From: an uncultured delta proteobacterium
Lineage (GTDB): Bacteria; Myxococcota_A; UBA9160; JAFDET01
Length of the DNA stretch: 64,000 bases
Assembly: GCA_947259215.1 (NCBI GenBank)
Contig: CAMYLJ010000005.1
Coordinates: forward strand, 155,035 to 219,034
Reading direction: 5' to 3'
The notes beneath the pieces were generated by a model. It worked only from the letters and a program-made list of their open reading frames with translations, ran no database searches and had not been told where the DNA came from. The translations under genes were made by a program, and so were the position numbers. Positions 50,023 through 61,965 of the stretch are shown piece after piece. The first letter of the stretch is position 1. Each line of letters opens with the position of its first letter.

Positions 50023-50616
50023 TCAGGCACTCCCTGGGCGTTCGGTTTCGAGGTGTCCGACGATGCGGTTGGCCAGGTCCTCGGCCGCCACGGTCATCGC
50101 CGGCTTGATCATGGCGTTGATCATCGGGCCCATGGGGCCGCCCGGCCGCATTTCCAGCCGGAAGCGGAGCCGGGCCATGCCCTCGCCGGGGCCCGCGTCG
50201 GCGCTGGCCGCGCGCTCGACCCGGCCGCGGAAGAGGCGGAAGAAGAAGCGCACCACGGCCTCGATGGCGCGCTGGAGCCAGCCCTTGCGGGTGGTTGCGG
50301 CGGTCGCTTCTGCGCTCTCGTCCTCATAGGACTGCATCACGAACTCGCCGTCGCCGGACATCTGCTCGTTCAGGCCCTCGAGCTCGAAGGTCACCCGCTC
50401 GGGTCCGGCCCACTCCGTCACGTGCACGCGGAACTTCAGGGTGCGGGTCATGGCGCCGACGTCGCCCTTCAACACCCAGACGGAGTCGTCGGCGTTCTCC
50501 TTCTCGTGGGACTGGTAGCCCGTCATGTAGGCGGCCCAGTTGTCGATCTCGCACACGAAGTCCCAGATGGTCTCGACCGGGAGCTTCGCCGTCGTGGAGT
50601 ACTCGACCTCGGCCAT
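50023..50616 (-). CDS. SRPBCC-fold (CoxG/polyketide-cyclase-like) protein
   Basis: This is a 197-residue protein. VEYSTTAKLPVETIWDFVCEIDNWAAYMTGY is the standard SRPBCC start, the family including START, CoxG and polyketide cyclases, which bind hydrophobic ligands in a deep cavity. An insert with KGWLQRAIEAVVRFFFRLFRGR, an amphipathic basic/aromatic helix, could contact a membrane; such an insert is unusual. It lies between the KstD-like flavoprotein and the P450, so a carrier role for a steroid-like ligand is conceivable. Confidence 0.82.
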   Translation of the reverse strand: MAEVEYSTTAKLPVETIWDFVCEIDNWAAYMTGYQSHEKENADDSVWVLKGDVGAMTRTLKFRVHVTEWAGPERVTFELEGLNEQMSGDGEFVMQSYEDESAEATAATTRKGWLQRAIEAVVRFFFRLFRGRVERAASADAGPGEGMARLRFRLEMRPGGPMGPMINAMIKPAMTVAAEDLANRIVGHLETERPGSA

Positions 50617-50621
50617 GTCGG

Positions 50622-52277
50622 CTAGCTCTCGGAGACGTGGCGGCCCGTGATGTAGCCCCAGGTGATGGCGCGCATGTTGGAGGTGCCGCTCTGGTAGCCG
50701 CCGCCCAGGTCCAGGATGGCGGCGGACATGCCCACGGCGTAGAGCCCGGGGATGGCGTGCCCGCGCACGTGCATCACCTGGCCGCTGGTGTTGGTGCGCA
50801 GCCCGTGGGAGTTGATGCCGACGCCCACCGGCGCCAGCTTCACGCCGTAGAAGGGCGCCTTCTCCACGACCCCGACGTTCGGGTTCGGGTAGCTCGGGTC
50901 GCCCGCCAGCCGGTTCGACCAGGAGAAGTGGCCCGCGTCGAAGTCCGGGTCTTCTCCCTTGGCGGCGCCCGCGTTGAAGCGTTCCAGGGTGGCTTCGAGG
51001 CGCGTCGGATCGATCCCGAGCTTCTCGGCCAGCTCGCGCGGCGTGTCCGCCTTCACGGCCAGCTCCTCGGGGATCTCCATGCCGGGCATGAAGGAGCCGA
51101 GCGGGTAGCGCTCGCGGTAGTTGCCGTCGAAGATCAGGAAGACGTCGAGGTTCTCCTGCTGCTGGGTCTTGCCGTTCCACTCGCGGATGCGGGGCTGGTA
51201 GTCCTTGTAGAAGGACTCGTCGCAGAAGCGCTCGCCCTGGCCGTTCACCCAGATGGCGTGGGGGCAGCCGCACTCCCAGGAGGAGCGCCAGAGCGGCACG
51301 CCGTCGTGCTCCTCGCCGGGGATGTTGTAGCCGTAGAACATCGCCAGGTTGGTGGGCGGCACCGAGGCGATGTCAGCGCCGATCTCGCCGCCCATCAGCA
51401 GGTGGTCCCCGTGAAGATACGGCTGGGTGGCCGAGTTCCAGTCGTGCACCTCCTCGTACATGGTGGCCATCGGCTTGTTGTGGTCGTAGCCGCCGATGCC
51501 GAGGATCACGCCCTTGCGGGCACGTACGAAGAAGTCGTTTCCATCCTTCTCGGCCCGCACGCCGACGACGCGGCCGTCGTCGTCCGTGACGAGGGCGCGC
51601 ACCGGCGTCTCGACGTGCGCGGGGATGCCGCGGTCCACCATCGCCGCCTTCACGAACCAGCCCATCATGCCCGGTCCGAAGCTGCGCTGGTCTGCGGCGA
51701 TGCGCTGGCCCAGCAGCTCGTAGTCCCACTTCGTCACGTTGGCGAGGCCGCCCCAGGCGTACATCTCCTTGTGGGTGGCCGCGGGCGGGAAGTGGGGGGA
51801 GACGGGCCAGGTCTTCTGCTGCCACTCGCCCAGGGTGGCGCCGTCGAAGAGCTGCACCGCCAGGTAGCGGCCGGTATTCGAGCCGGGAGCGTCCGGGTAG
51901 TAGTAGTCGTCGAGGCCTTCGACGGCCTCCCAGGCGACGCCCGCCTCCTTCTCGGTGTACTCGATCGCCTCTTTGTAGGTGGCGACCATCTTCTCGGTGA
52001 GCTCCGGTTCGTTGAAGCCCGCGCCGAGGAAGGCGAAGTACTGCCGGGCGGCGTCGTCCGAGTCCGCCTGCCCGATGTCCTGCATGTGGGGACCGTTGGG
52101 GCAGAAGACCTCTCCGCCGCCGTAGCCGCACAGGCCGCCCAGGCGCGGCGCCTTCTCCAGCACCACCACCTGCTGGCCGCGGTCGTGGGCGACCAGCGCC
52201 GCCGTGATCGACCCGAGGCCGGAGCCCACGGCCACCACATCCACCTCGAGGTCCCAGCGCTCCGGCGTGCCGCCCAT
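50622..52277 (-). CDS. FAD-dependent oxidoreductase, 3-ketosteroid delta1-dehydrogenase/fumarate reductase-like
   Basis: This is a 551-residue flavoprotein with the dinucleotide turn VGSGLGSITAALVA at about 17-30 and the second strand VVVLEKAPRLGG. A C-terminal GLYAVGMSAAILDLGGGYQSGTSN segment closes the FAD site as in KstD and fumarate reductases. Length matches KstD (about 510-570). It would introduce or remove a C=C next to a keto group. It is the first gene of the seven-gene operon and divergent from a TetR gene. Calling it KstD itself would require catalytic Tyr mapping. Confidence 0.85.
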   Translation of the reverse strand: MGGTPERWDLEVDVVAVGSGLGSITAALVAHDRGQQVVVLEKAPRLGGLCGYGGGEVFCPNGPHMQDIGQADSDDAARQYFAFLGAGFNEPELTEKMVATYKEAIEYTEKEAGVAWEAVEGLDDYYYPDAPGSNTGRYLAVQLFDGATLGEWQQKTWPVSPHFPPAATHKEMYAWGGLANVTKWDYELLGQRIAADQRSFGPGMMGWFVKAAMVDRGIPAHVETPVRALVTDDDGRVVGVRAEKDGNDFFVRARKGVILGIGGYDHNKPMATMYEEVHDWNSATQPYLHGDHLLMGGEIGADIASVPPTNLAMFYGYNIPGEEHDGVPLWRSSWECGCPHAIWVNGQGERFCDESFYKDYQPRIREWNGKTQQQENLDVFLIFDGNYRERYPLGSFMPGMEIPEELAVKADTPRELAEKLGIDPTRLEATLERFNAGAAKGEDPDFDAGHFSWSNRLAGDPSYPNPNVGVVEKAPFYGVKLAPVGVGINSHGLRTNTSGQVMHVRGHAIPGLYAVGMSAAILDLGGGYQSGTSNMRAITWGYITGRHVSES

Positions 52278-52354
52278 CCCTATCCCTCTCCTGGTCGTGA
52301 TCGTGGAGCCCGCGCCCGCTCATTCTGGCACAGGGCGTCAGGCATGAATGAGAA

Positions 52355-52375
52355 CGGAACGTATAGTATCGTAAT
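52355..52375. promoter_or_regulatory. operator-like site upstream of TetR gene
   Basis: On the minus strand it reads TTACGATAC-TATA-CGTTCCG. TACGATAC is identical to the sites at 402 and 24586 and a spaced CGT keeps the second half; 14 of 21 positions match the first site. A TATAGT (52362-52367) within it resembles a -10 box. It lies in the region between the TetR gene and the divergent KstD-like operon, so autoregulation plus control of that operon is plausible. Confidence 0.5.
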
Positions 52376-52414
52376 GTGGCCCGGACAAACCTTCCCCGGG
52401 GGAAAGGGACGGCG

Positions 52415-53011
52415 ATGCCGAGCCCGGGCAACCCGAGCGCCGGACGGCCCCGCAGCGAGGAGGCCCACCAGGCCATCCTCAACGCCACCGTCGAGCTGCT
52501 GGCGGAGCAGGGCTACTCGGCGCTCACCGTCGAGGGCGTCGCGACCCGCGCCGGCGTGGGCAAGGCCACCATCTACCGCCGCTGGTCGTCGAAGCTGCCG
52601 CTCGTGGTGGAGGCGTTCAGCCAGCTCCCCTCGTTGGAGGAGGTGGACACCGGCGACCTGGTGAACGACCTGGAGAAGATGCTGCGGGAGTACCTGCACC
52701 TCTTCCACGCCAGCCCGCTGGCCGCGGTGCTGCCGAGCCTGATCGGAGAGCGCCGCCACAACCCCGAGCTCTCCGAGCTGCTCGACCCGGTGCTGAGGGG
52801 CCGCCGCCAGCCGCTGAACCGCGCCCTGGAGCGTGCCCAGGAGCGCGGCGAGCTGCGCGCCGACGTGGACCTCGAGCTGGCCGCCGACCTGATCGTCGGC
52901 CCGATCGCGGTGCGGCTCTTCTTCAGCGGCGCCAAGATCCACCCGCGCATCGTGGGCCCCGTGGTGCAGATGGCATTGGACGGGCTGCGAGCCGTCAACT
53001 CCGAGGGCTGA
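52415..53011 (+). CDS. TetR-family transcriptional regulator
   Basis: This is a 198-residue protein. ATG 52415 is chosen, with AAAGGGA before it; upstream ATG/GTG codons at 52374-52378 would overlap the operator-like site. TVEGVATRAGVGKATIYRRWSSK is the helix-turn-helix, and the C-terminal part resembles the AcrR-type TetR_C_16 ligand domain. It is divergent from the KstD-like/P450 operon and four bases upstream of an SDR gene. A site related to those before the two acyl-CoA dehydrogenase operons lies at its promoter. Confidence 0.93.
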   Translation: MPSPGNPSAGRPRSEEAHQAILNATVELLAEQGYSALTVEGVATRAGVGKATIYRRWSSKLPLVVEAFSQLPSLEEVDTGDLVNDLEKMLREYLHLFHASPLAAVLPSLIGERRHNPELSELLDPVLRGRRQPLNRALERAQERGELRADVDLELAADLIVGPIAVRLFFSGAKIHPRIVGPVVQMALDGLRAVNSEG

Positions 53012-53015
53012 GCGG

Positions 53016-53795
53016 ATGAGCGACCGGCTGAAGGACCGCGTTGCGCTGGTGACGGGCGCGGCGTCGGGCATCGGGAACGCCTGTGCGCTGCGCTTCGCCC
53101 AGGAGGGGGCACGCATCGCAGGTGTGGACGTGGCGGAGCCGTCCGGCGACGCCTGGGCGGCGGTGGAGAAGGCCGCCCCCGCGACGAGCTTCGCGACCGC
53201 GGACGTGCGCGACGAGGCGGCGATCGAGGCCGTCGTGCGCGCGGCCCACGAGCGCTTCGGGCGCCTGGACGTGCTGGTGAACGCCGCCGGGGTCTCGGGC
53301 ATCGGTGCGGCCGCCGACCTGGACGTGGCCGAGTGGGACCGCGTCGTGGACATCAACCTGAAGGGCACGTTCCTGGTCTCGAAGCACGCCGTGCGCATCA
53401 TGCGCACCCAGGGCTCCGGGAGCATCATCAACCTGGCCAGCGTCGAGGGCCTCGAGGGTGCCGACGCCAGCGCGGCCTACAACGTCTCCAAGGGCGGCGT
53501 CGTCCAGCTCACCCGCAGCATGGCGGTGGACTACGGGCGCGCCGGCGTGCGGGTGAACTGCCTCTGCCCCGGGCTGATCGAGACGCCCATGACCGCCATG
53601 CTGAACACGCCGGAGCTGAAGCCCATCCGCGACCGCTTCGAGGCCATGCACCTGCTGGGGCGCGGCGGCCAGCCCGAGGAGGTGGCGCACGCCGCGCTCT
53701 TCCTGGCCTCCGACGAGAGCTCCTTCGTGCACGGCCACGCCCTGGCGGTGGACGGCGGCTTCACGGCGGGCCGGAGCCTGACCCAGGGCGCCTAG
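53016..53795 (+). CDS. SDR-family dehydrogenase
   Basis: This is a 259-residue classical SDR: TGAASGIG at 13-20, VNAAGVSG, a Ser in NLASVEG, and AAYNVSKGG with Tyr-x3-Lys. NxxIETPMT-type residues near the end match FabG/hydroxysteroid dehydrogenases. It is probably co-transcribed with the TetR gene and oxidises or reduces a hydroxyl or keto group of the same substrate as the divergent operon. The exact specificity is open. Confidence 0.92.
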   Translation: MSDRLKDRVALVTGAASGIGNACALRFAQEGARIAGVDVAEPSGDAWAAVEKAAPATSFATADVRDEAAIEAVVRAAHERFGRLDVLVNAAGVSGIGAAADLDVAEWDRVVDINLKGTFLVSKHAVRIMRTQGSGSIINLASVEGLEGADASAAYNVSKGGVVQLTRSMAVDYGRAGVRVNCLCPGLIETPMTAMLNTPELKPIRDRFEAMHLLGRGGQPEEVAHAALFLASDESSFVHGHALAVDGGFTAGRSLTQGA

Positions 53796-53797
53796 CC

Positions 53798-55885
<2,088 letters not shown>

Positions 55886-56048
55886 CCTGATCCGCAGGGT
55901 AGCGCCCCGGCGCGGGGGCACGCGCCGCCGGTACCGATGGCCTAAGCGGGCCCTGCATGTGACGATCGCGTGACGCCCCTTGGGGCGCGCACACCCCTGC
56001 CTTCGCTCTGGTCTATGTTCTCCTCGGGGGCATCGAGGAGCAGACGAG

Positions 56049-58520
56049 TTGGCTGACCAGGCCTCGCCGAAATCGCGCACCAGCCGCAGCGCCAAGGGCT
56101 TTCGCCGGCTGATGGTGGACAACCTCTATCACAGCCACGGCCAGTCGATTCACTCGGCGAGCATCCACGATGCGTACATGGCGCTCAGCCTGACGGTGCG
56201 CGACTACCTGATCGAACGCTGGCGTCGCAGCCTCGACGCCCGCTACGAGGCCAATCCGAAGTACGTGTACTACCTCTCGGCGGAGTACCTGCCGGGCAAG
56301 CAGCTGCCCCAGAACCTGCTCTACACCGACACCGAGGACCTCGCCCGCAAGGCCTGCCGCAAGTTCGACCTGGACCTCGACGAGCTGATCGACCTGGACG
56401 CGGAGCCCGGGCTGGGCAACGGCGGGCTCGGCCGCCTGGCGGCCTGCTTCATCGACTCGCTGGCCACCCTCGACATCCCCGCGGTCGCCTACGGCATCCG
56501 CTACGAGTTCGGGATCTTCCGCCAGACCTTCGAGGACGGCTGGCAGGTCGAGACGCCGGACGAGTGGCTTCTCTACGGCAACCCCTGGGAGTTTCCCCAG
56601 GCGGACGACATGCTGGAGATCGGGTTCGGCGGGCGTTCCGAGCACTACGAAGATGAAGCCGGCGAGCCGCGGCGGCGCTGGCAGCCCGCCCACCGTGTGC
56701 TGGCCGAGCCCTGCACGATGCTGGTGCCGGGCTACGGGACCGAGACGGTGAACATCCTGCGCCTGTGGCGCGCTCGCGCCACCGAGGAGTTCGACTTCCG
56801 GCTCTTCAACGTGGGCGACTACGCGCGCGCGGTGGCCCAGAAGGTGGCGTCCGAGAACATCACCAAGGTGCTGTATCCGAACGACGCCACGGACCAGGGC
56901 AGACGGCTCCGGCTCGAGCAGCAGTACTTCCTGGTGGCCTCCTCGCTGCACGACATCCTGAATCGCTTCCGGCTCCGCAACGAGGACTGGAATCGGCTGC
57001 CCGAGAAGGCGGCCATCCAGCTCAACGACACCCATCCCGTCGTCGCCATCCCGGAGCTGATGCGGCTGCTGCTGGACGAGCAGCAGCTCCACTGGGATCG
57101 CGCCTGGGAGATCACGCGACGCACCTTCGCCTACACCTGCCACACCCTGCTCCCCGAGGCCCTGGAAACCTGGCCGGTGAATGTCTTCGGAAGCGTGCTG
57201 CCGCGGCACCTGGAGATCGTCTACGAGATCAACCGCCGTTTCCTCGAGCAGGTTCGAGAGCGATTCCCGGACGACCCGGAGCGGCTGGCACGGATGTCGC
57301 TGATCGAAGAAGGAGCCGAACGCCGGCTGCGCATGGCGCACCTCGCGGCCGTGGGGAGCTCCGCGATCAACGGCGTCGCGGACCTGCAGTCCGACCTGTT
57401 GCGGCGCCAGACGCTCCGTGATTTCGCGGAGATGTGGCCCGAGAAGTTCCAGAACAAGACGAACGGGGTCACGCCCCGGCGCTTCGTGCGCATGGCGAAT
57501 CCGGAGCTCTCGGAGCTGATCACGTCGCGGATCGGCGACGGCTGGCTGCGGAATCTCGACCGTCTCATCCAGCTGGAGGTGCACGCCGAAGACCCGGACT
57601 TCCGGGACGCCTGGCGCGCGGTCAAGCAGGCCAAGAAGAGCCAGCTCGCCGCCTACCTTGTCGCCGAGGGGGACGTCGGAATCGACCCGGATTCCCTCTT
57701 CGACGTGATGGTGAAGCGGCTCCACGAGTACAAGCGGCAGCTGCTGAAGGTGCTCCACATCATCACGCTCTACCGGCAGCTGCGGGAGGCTCCCGACGCC
57801 GACTTCATCCCGCGCACGTTCCTGTTCGGGGCCAAGGCCGCACCGGGATACGACGCCGCCAAGCGCATCATCAAGCTGATCAACAACGTCGGCGCGGTGG
57901 TGAACGCCGACCCGGTCGTGCGGGGCCGCCTGCACGTAGCGTTTCCGCCCAACTTCAACGTGACCCTGGCCCAGCGGATCTACCCGGCGGCGGACATCTC
58001 GGAGCAGATCTCGCTCGCCGGCAAGGAAGCTTCCGGCACCGGAAACATGAAGTTCGCCCTGAACGGAGCGCTGACGGTCGGCACCCTGGACGGCGCCAAC
58101 ATCGAGATCCGCGATTGCGTCGGCGAGAAGAACTTCTTCGCCTTCGGGCTGACGGTGGACCAGGTCCAGGCCCAGAAGGCGCGCGGATACGATCCGCGGC
58201 AGCGTCTCGGCAATCCGCCCCTGCGCGAGGCCATCGAGGCGATCGGGTCCGGCGAGTTCTCGGACGGCGATCAGGGAATCTTCAAGCCCCTCGTCGAGTC
58301 GCTGCTGGGGCACGACGAGTACATGCTGCTCGCGGACTACCAGTCCTACGTGGACTGCAGCGAGCGTGCGGCCCGCGCCTGGGCCGATCGCGACGGCTGG
58401 ACGAGGATGTCGATCCTCAATACGGCGCGCTGCGGCTTCTTCTCATCGGACCGCACGATCCGCGAGTACTGCGAGGAGATCTGGGGCGCGCGTCCGGTGC
58501 GGGTGGAGGCGCCGGACTGA
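56049..58520 (+). CDS. glgP: glycogen/alpha-glucan phosphorylase
   Basis: This is an 823-residue enzyme. A TTG at 56049 is chosen because GAGGAG ends eight bases before it and the upstream frame has no family similarity; length is then typical. [18 protein letters not shown] near residue 120 and [14 protein letters not shown] with the PLP-binding Lys are diagnostic. It releases glucose 1-phosphate from glycogen. The stop codon sits in the loop of a strong hairpin. Together with glgX, pgi and the aldolase it supports glycogen mobilisation. Confidence 0.96.
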   Translation: MADQASPKSRTSRSAKGFRRLMVDNLYHSHGQSIHSASIHDAYMALSLTVRDYLIERWRRSLDARYEANPKYVYYLSAEYLPGKQLPQNLLYTDTEDLARKACRKFDLDLDELIDLDAEPGLGNGGLGRLAACFIDSLATLDIPAVAYGIRYEFGIFRQTFEDGWQVETPDEWLLYGNPWEFPQADDMLEIGFGGRSEHYEDEAGEPRRRWQPAHRVLAEPCTMLVPGYGTETVNILRLWRARATEEFDFRLFNVGDYARAVAQKVASENITKVLYPNDATDQGRRLRLEQQYFLVASSLHDILNRFRLRNEDWNRLPEKAAIQLNDTHPVVAIPELMRLLLDEQQLHWDRAWEITRRTFAYTCHTLLPEALETWPVNVFGSVLPRHLEIVYEINRRFLEQVRERFPDDPERLARMSLIEEGAERRLRMAHLAAVGSSAINGVADLQSDLLRRQTLRDFAEMWPEKFQNKTNGVTPRRFVRMANPELSELITSRIGDGWLRNLDRLIQLEVHAEDPDFRDAWRAVKQAKKSQLAAYLVAEGDVGIDPDSLFDVMVKRLHEYKRQLLKVLHIITLYRQLREAPDADFIPRTFLFGAKAAPGYDAAKRIIKLINNVGAVVNADPVVRGRLHVAFPPNFNVTLAQRIYPAADISEQISLAGKEASGTGNMKFALNGALTVGTLDGANIEIRDCVGEKNFFAFGLTVDQVQAQKARGYDPRQRLGNPPLREAIEAIGSGEFSDGDQGIFKPLVESLLGHDEYMLLADYQSYVDCSERAARAWADRDGWTRMSILNTARCGFFSSDRTIREYCEEIWGARPVRVEAPD

Positions 58521-58535
58521 GCGTCCGGCGCCTCC
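58505..58535. terminator. hairpin between convergent glgP and aldolase genes
   Basis: GGAGGCGCCGGAC, loop TGAGC, then GTCCGGCGCCTCC is a perfect 13-bp stem with a 5-base loop; the glgP TGA is inside the loop. No long T-tract follows on either strand, so strict rho-independent action is uncertain, but position and stability fit a bidirectional 3' end structure. Confidence 0.55.
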
Positions 58536-58545
58536 CCGGCCGAAA

Positions 58546-59433
58546 TCAGGTCCGAGAGGCGTCGAAGATGCTCTGGATCGACTGGTCGAGCAGCTTGTCG
58601 AAATCTGCCTGGGACTGCTGCGCCGTCAGGCCCTCGGTCAGGGCGCGCGAGAAGCTGGCCACCATGCCGTGGTTCTGCGCCAGCTTGGCGTTGGCGTCCT
58701 CGCGCGAGTAGCCGCCCGAGAGCGCCACCACGCGGATCATGTTCGAGTGGTCGATGCACTCCTTGTAGAAGCCGGGCTGGTCGGGCAGGGTCAGCTTGAA
58801 CATCACCTGCTGATCGGTCGCGAGGGAGTTCAGGCCGGCCATCAGCTGCCGCTTCAGGATCTCCTCGGCCTCCGCCTTCTCCGGGCTCTTGATGTCCACC
58901 TCGGGCTCGAGGATCGGCACCAGGCCCTTGGCCAAAATCTGCTTCCCGACCTCGAACTGCTGGTCGACGATCGCCTTGATGCCGGCCTCGTTGGCCAGCT
59001 TGACGACCGAGCGCATCTTGGTGCCGAAGACCCCCTTCTCGACGGCGCGGTCGAGCAGCACGTCGAGGTCCGGGTAGGGCTTCATGAGCTGCACGCCGTC
59101 CTTCTCGTCCGCCAGGCCCTTGTCGGTCTTCACGATGGGGACGACGTTCTTCTCCTCCCACAGGTACTGCGCCGTGGGCTTGCCTTCGACCTCGCGGTCC
59201 ATGGTCATCTCGAAGAGGATCGCGCCGAGGATGCGGTCGCCGCCGAAGCTCTTGCTCGTCATGATCCGGCTGCGCATCTCGTGGATCTTGTCGAACATCT
59301 CGGCGTCGCCGGAGTACTCGCTCTCCTGGACGCCGTAGAGGCGCAGGGCCTTGGGAGTGCTGCCGCCGCTCTGGTCGAGAGCGGCGATGAAGCCGTCTGC
59401 GGTGCGGACCTTGTCGAGCTGTGCCTGGTTCAT
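58546..59433 (-). CDS. fda: class I fructose-bisphosphate aldolase
   Basis: This is a 295-residue Schiff-base aldolase of the short bacterial type found in staphylococci. [19 protein letters not shown] is at the N-terminus, [15 protein letters not shown] in the middle and [12 protein letters not shown] contains the likely Schiff-base Lys; [14 protein letters not shown] binds the phosphate. It cleaves fructose 1,6-bisphosphate into triose phosphates. It converges on glgP with the hairpin at 58505 between them. Confidence 0.95.
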   Translation of the reverse strand: MNQAQLDKVRTADGFIAALDQSGGSTPKALRLYGVQESEYSGDAEMFDKIHEMRSRIMTSKSFGGDRILGAILFEMTMDREVEGKPTAQYLWEEKNVVPIVKTDKGLADEKDGVQLMKPYPDLDVLLDRAVEKGVFGTKMRSVVKLANEAGIKAIVDQQFEVGKQILAKGLVPILEPEVDIKSPEKAEAEEILKRQLMAGLNSLATDQQVMFKLTLPDQPGFYKECIDHSNMIRVVALSGGYSREDANAKLAQNHGMVASFSRALTEGLTAQQSQADFDKLLDQSIQSIFDASRT

Positions 59434-59485
59434 GGCGGATGACCTCGTTGGGTGGATCGGGAAACGGCCGGAAGGATAGCGTCGG

Positions 59486-59502
59486 CCGCGCGACCCGCGC
59501 GG
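59486..59502. terminator. weak hairpin downstream of the kinase-like lipoprotein gene
   Basis: CCGCGCG-ACC-CGCGCGG is a perfect 7-bp stem, 44 bases downstream of the minus-strand stop at 59546. There is no U-run. The same gap (59434-59545) must also contain the promoter of the aldolase gene, for which I see no clear consensus. Confidence 0.35.
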
Positions 59503-59545
59503 TCGGCTGGCGGACTTCGGCGCTGGCCCCCCGGGGGAGGTGTGC

Positions 59546-60592
59546 CTAGAAGAGCCCGATCCGGCCGGCGTCCACGTCCTTCACGAGGTTCTGGATCCGC
59601 TTCCAGACGTCGTCGATCTCGCCCCGGGTGAGGCCGAACTGCACCCGGGTGCCGTCTAGCCGCACGCCCTCGTCGGGATCGAACGGTGCTTCCGGCTTCA
59701 CCCGGACCAGCCGGTCGGTCTCGTCGGGGGCGAACTGGACCACGGTCGCCAGCACGTCGAGGTTCTCGCGCTGCAGACCCCGCAAGCGGTCCACCGTGGT
59801 GCGGGGCAGGGCGGGAACCGTGATCCGCTGCCACGTGTAGCTCGAGGGGTTGGCCCAGTTGTAGAACCAGGCGCCGAAGGAGATCCCGTTGTCGATGGCG
59901 AAGACGCGCCGGTCGGCGTCGTGCTTCGAGACCAGGATGTTGCCCCGGCGCAGGTCCCGGGCCTCGATCAGGTAGGTCAGCAGGTTGAAGTGGGCCAGCC
60001 GGTAGGCGTAGTTCGGGTCTTCGAGGAAGCGTTCCTCGTCGTAGACCACGTCGGGCACCGTCAGGTCGTTCAGCCACATGGAGAGATTCACCAGCACGCA
60101 CGTGGCGCCGGGAATGCTCGGCTGCGTGCCGGGGAACTTCTGGTTCCAGACGTCGAGCCGGACGCAGCGCATCGCGGAGCTGGGCACTACGAAGTCGATC
60201 GGGTCCAGAAAGAGCAGCTGGATCTGGTAGGCCGCGATCTCCTTGCGGGGCGAGCTGTTCCAGCCGTCGAGCTGGCCGGGGGGGACGGGCTTGGCCTTCA
60301 CGTGGAAGTCCCGGCCGACTGCGGGAAGCGCGATCTTCGCCTCCACGGCGCCGGTCACGCCGGCTCCGGCCCGCTTCTCCTCGACCACCTCGAAATCGGA
60401 GCCCTGGAGCTCCTCGAACTCCTCCCAGCTCGTGATCGGCCGGGCCGGCCAGTTGACCCACGGGTCCACGTCGGTCGGCACCGGCGCCTTCTCGAAGCGC
60501 ACCTGGGCGGGCTTGCTCCAGGGCAGGGAGGCGCAGCCCAGCGCCGGGGCGACGAGCAGGAGGGACAGGGCGAGGTGTACGGGTGCACGCAT
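59546..60592 (-). CDS. lipoprotein with a Fam20/PI3K-like kinase-fold signature
   Basis: This is a 348-residue protein. The signal sequence ends in LGC with Cys20, so lipidation is likely. Kinase-like elements occur in the correct order: K99/K101 in HVKAKP, E119 in [16 protein letters not shown]213 and N218 in [11 protein letters not shown], and the DFG-like D234 in FAIDNG. This combination characterises secreted Fam20C-like kinases and PI3K/HipA-type folds. If active it would phosphorylate protein, lipid or sugar outside the cytoplasm, where ATP is scarce, so a scaffold role is also possible. It follows an OprD-like porin gene by 17 bases. Confidence 0.6.
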   Translation of the reverse strand: MRAPVHLALSLLLVAPALGCASLPWSKPAQVRFEKAPVPTDVDPWVNWPARPITSWEEFEELQGSDFEVVEEKRAGAGVTGAVEAKIALPAVGRDFHVKAKPVPPGQLDGWNSSPRKEIAAYQIQLLFLDPIDFVVPSSAMRCVRLDVWNQKFPGTQPSIPGATCVLVNLSMWLNDLTVPDVVYDEERFLEDPNYAYRLAHFNLLTYLIEARDLRRGNILVSKHDADRRVFAIDNGISFGAWFYNWANPSSYTWQRITVPALPRTTVDRLRGLQRENLDVLATVVQFAPDETDRLVRVKPEAPFDPDEGVRLDGTRVQFGLTRGEIDDVWKRIQNLVKDVDAGRIGLF

Positions 60593-60609
60593 GAGGGGCG
60601 GTCCTCCGG

Positions 60610-61965
60610 TCAGATGACCGGGAAGTCGTAGCGGAGGATCACCCGCACGTCAGTCCCGTCCCGGTCGAAAGCGTCCTCCCGCAGCCAGGAGCCGCGCAGC
60701 CGCAGCCAGAAGCTCTGGAGGAGGCCTTCCTGGATCTTGTAGTCGAAGGTGACGTCCACCTCCTGGCCGTCGCTGCGCACGCCGAGCTGCTTGCCGCGGA
60801 AGCCGGCCACGAAATTCACGATGACCGAGAGCCCGGGGATTCCGACCCCCGCGAAGTCGTAGGAGGCGCTGGCCAGGAGCGCCGTCGCGTTGGCCCCAGT
60901 GAAGGTGCGCTGCATCAGGTCCACGTAGCTCGGGTTGGTGCCGTAGGCGGTGAAGATCGCGTCGGGCCCCGTCTGCGTCAGGCCCAGCCGGAACACGGCT
61001 CCCCGCCAGCTCGTGGAGGCGCGCACGCCGACGTTCCAGGTCTCGTTGATCAGGTCCTCCAGGAGGTCCTGGCCGAGCTCGCGCTGGTAGCTGAACTGGG
61101 AGTCCAGCCGCAGCTGGACGCCGCTCGCGATCTCGCGTCCGACGCCCAGCTCGCCGTACAGGCCGAAGACGAGGTCGGGAATGGCGCCGGCGATGACGCC
61201 CATGTGCAGGTTCTCGTCCGGGTCCCAGACCACGCCCGCGTGGGCCAGGCCGCGGTCCTCGTCCAGGCCCAGGGCGCCCGTGAAGGAGCGGAACTGCGTC
61301 TCGTTGCGGAGCTTGACCTGCCACGTGTAGCCCGTGGAGAAGCGCAGGGCGCCCTCGGGCTTCGCCAAGGTGACCCCCTCGAAGGTGTTCGGGGTCATGC
61401 GGTTGTCCTGGCGGTTGATGTAGGGGAGGTCCAGGTACTGGCGGTAGCCGGTGAGGACCAGGTCCTTGTAGCGGAGCTTCGCGTTGGCGATCCCGAGGAC
61501 CGTGTATCCCTCCTGCTCCTCCGCGAGCAGCAGGGTGCCCCCACGACCGTCGACGGCCACGACCGGCTGCGACGTGAATCCCTCGGCCTCGACCTGGAAG
61601 GTCTCCGCGAGCCAGCCCGAGCGGTAGTAGAGGGACCCGCCCATGGCCCAGGCCTCGCTCAGCACGTCGCTGGTGCGGTCCTTGCGCAGGTAGTAGGTGC
61701 GGTAGCGCGCCTCGATGCGGCCGTCGGCGATGAAGGGCGGCAGCTCCTTGACCTGCTTGCCGAACCACGGCCAGAGCAGGGGGAGCAGCGCGGGCCGCTC
61801 CACCTCCTCCGGGAAGACCCGCTGGATCGGCGTCTGGATCTCCTTCGCGGAGCTCGGAGGGGGGCTCTCGTCGAGCTCGCGCTCGGCAGCCCCGGCAGGA
61901 GACGCGCACAGTGCAGCGGCCACGACGACGGAGCGGACGAGACGTGCGCGCGGCACGGCCCTCAC
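60610..61965 (-). CDS. OprD-family outer-membrane porin
   Basis: This is a 451-residue barrel protein. GTG 61965 overlaps the upstream stop (GTGA); a second in-frame GTG at 61956 is possible. A signal peptide ends near AGAAEREL. DGRIEARYRTYYLRKD near residue 80 and RDGTDVRVILRYDFPVI at the C-terminus match the OprD family, which forms narrow channels for carboxylated or basic nutrients. It links to the AspT-type transporter upstream, suggesting coordinated passage of an acidic solute through both membranes. Confidence 0.85.
   Translation of the reverse strand: MRAVPRARLVRSVVVAAALCASPAGAAERELDESPPPSSAKEIQTPIQRVFPEEVERPALLPLLWPWFGKQVKELPPFIADGRIEARYRTYYLRKDRTSDVLSEAWAMGGSLYYRSGWLAETFQVEAEGFTSQPVVAVDGRGGTLLLAEEQEGYTVLGIANAKLRYKDLVLTGYRQYLDLPYINRQDNRMTPNTFEGVTLAKPEGALRFSTGYTWQVKLRNETQFRSFTGALGLDEDRGLAHAGVVWDPDENLHMGVIAGAIPDLVFGLYGELGVGREIASGVQLRLDSQFSYQRELGQDLLEDLINETWNVGVRASTSWRGAVFRLGLTQTGPDAIFTAYGTNPSYVDLMQRTFTGANATALLASASYDFAGVGIPGLSVIVNFVAGFRGKQLGVRSDGQEVDVTFDYKIQEGLLQSFWLRLRGSWLREDAFDRDGTDVRVILRYDFPVI

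Noticed and set aside
55886..56048. CGCCCC-TT-GGGGCG hairpin in the glgX-glgP gap as a riboswitch or regulatory RNA
   Set aside because: A single 6-bp stem with 2-base loop and no conserved motif; insufficient.
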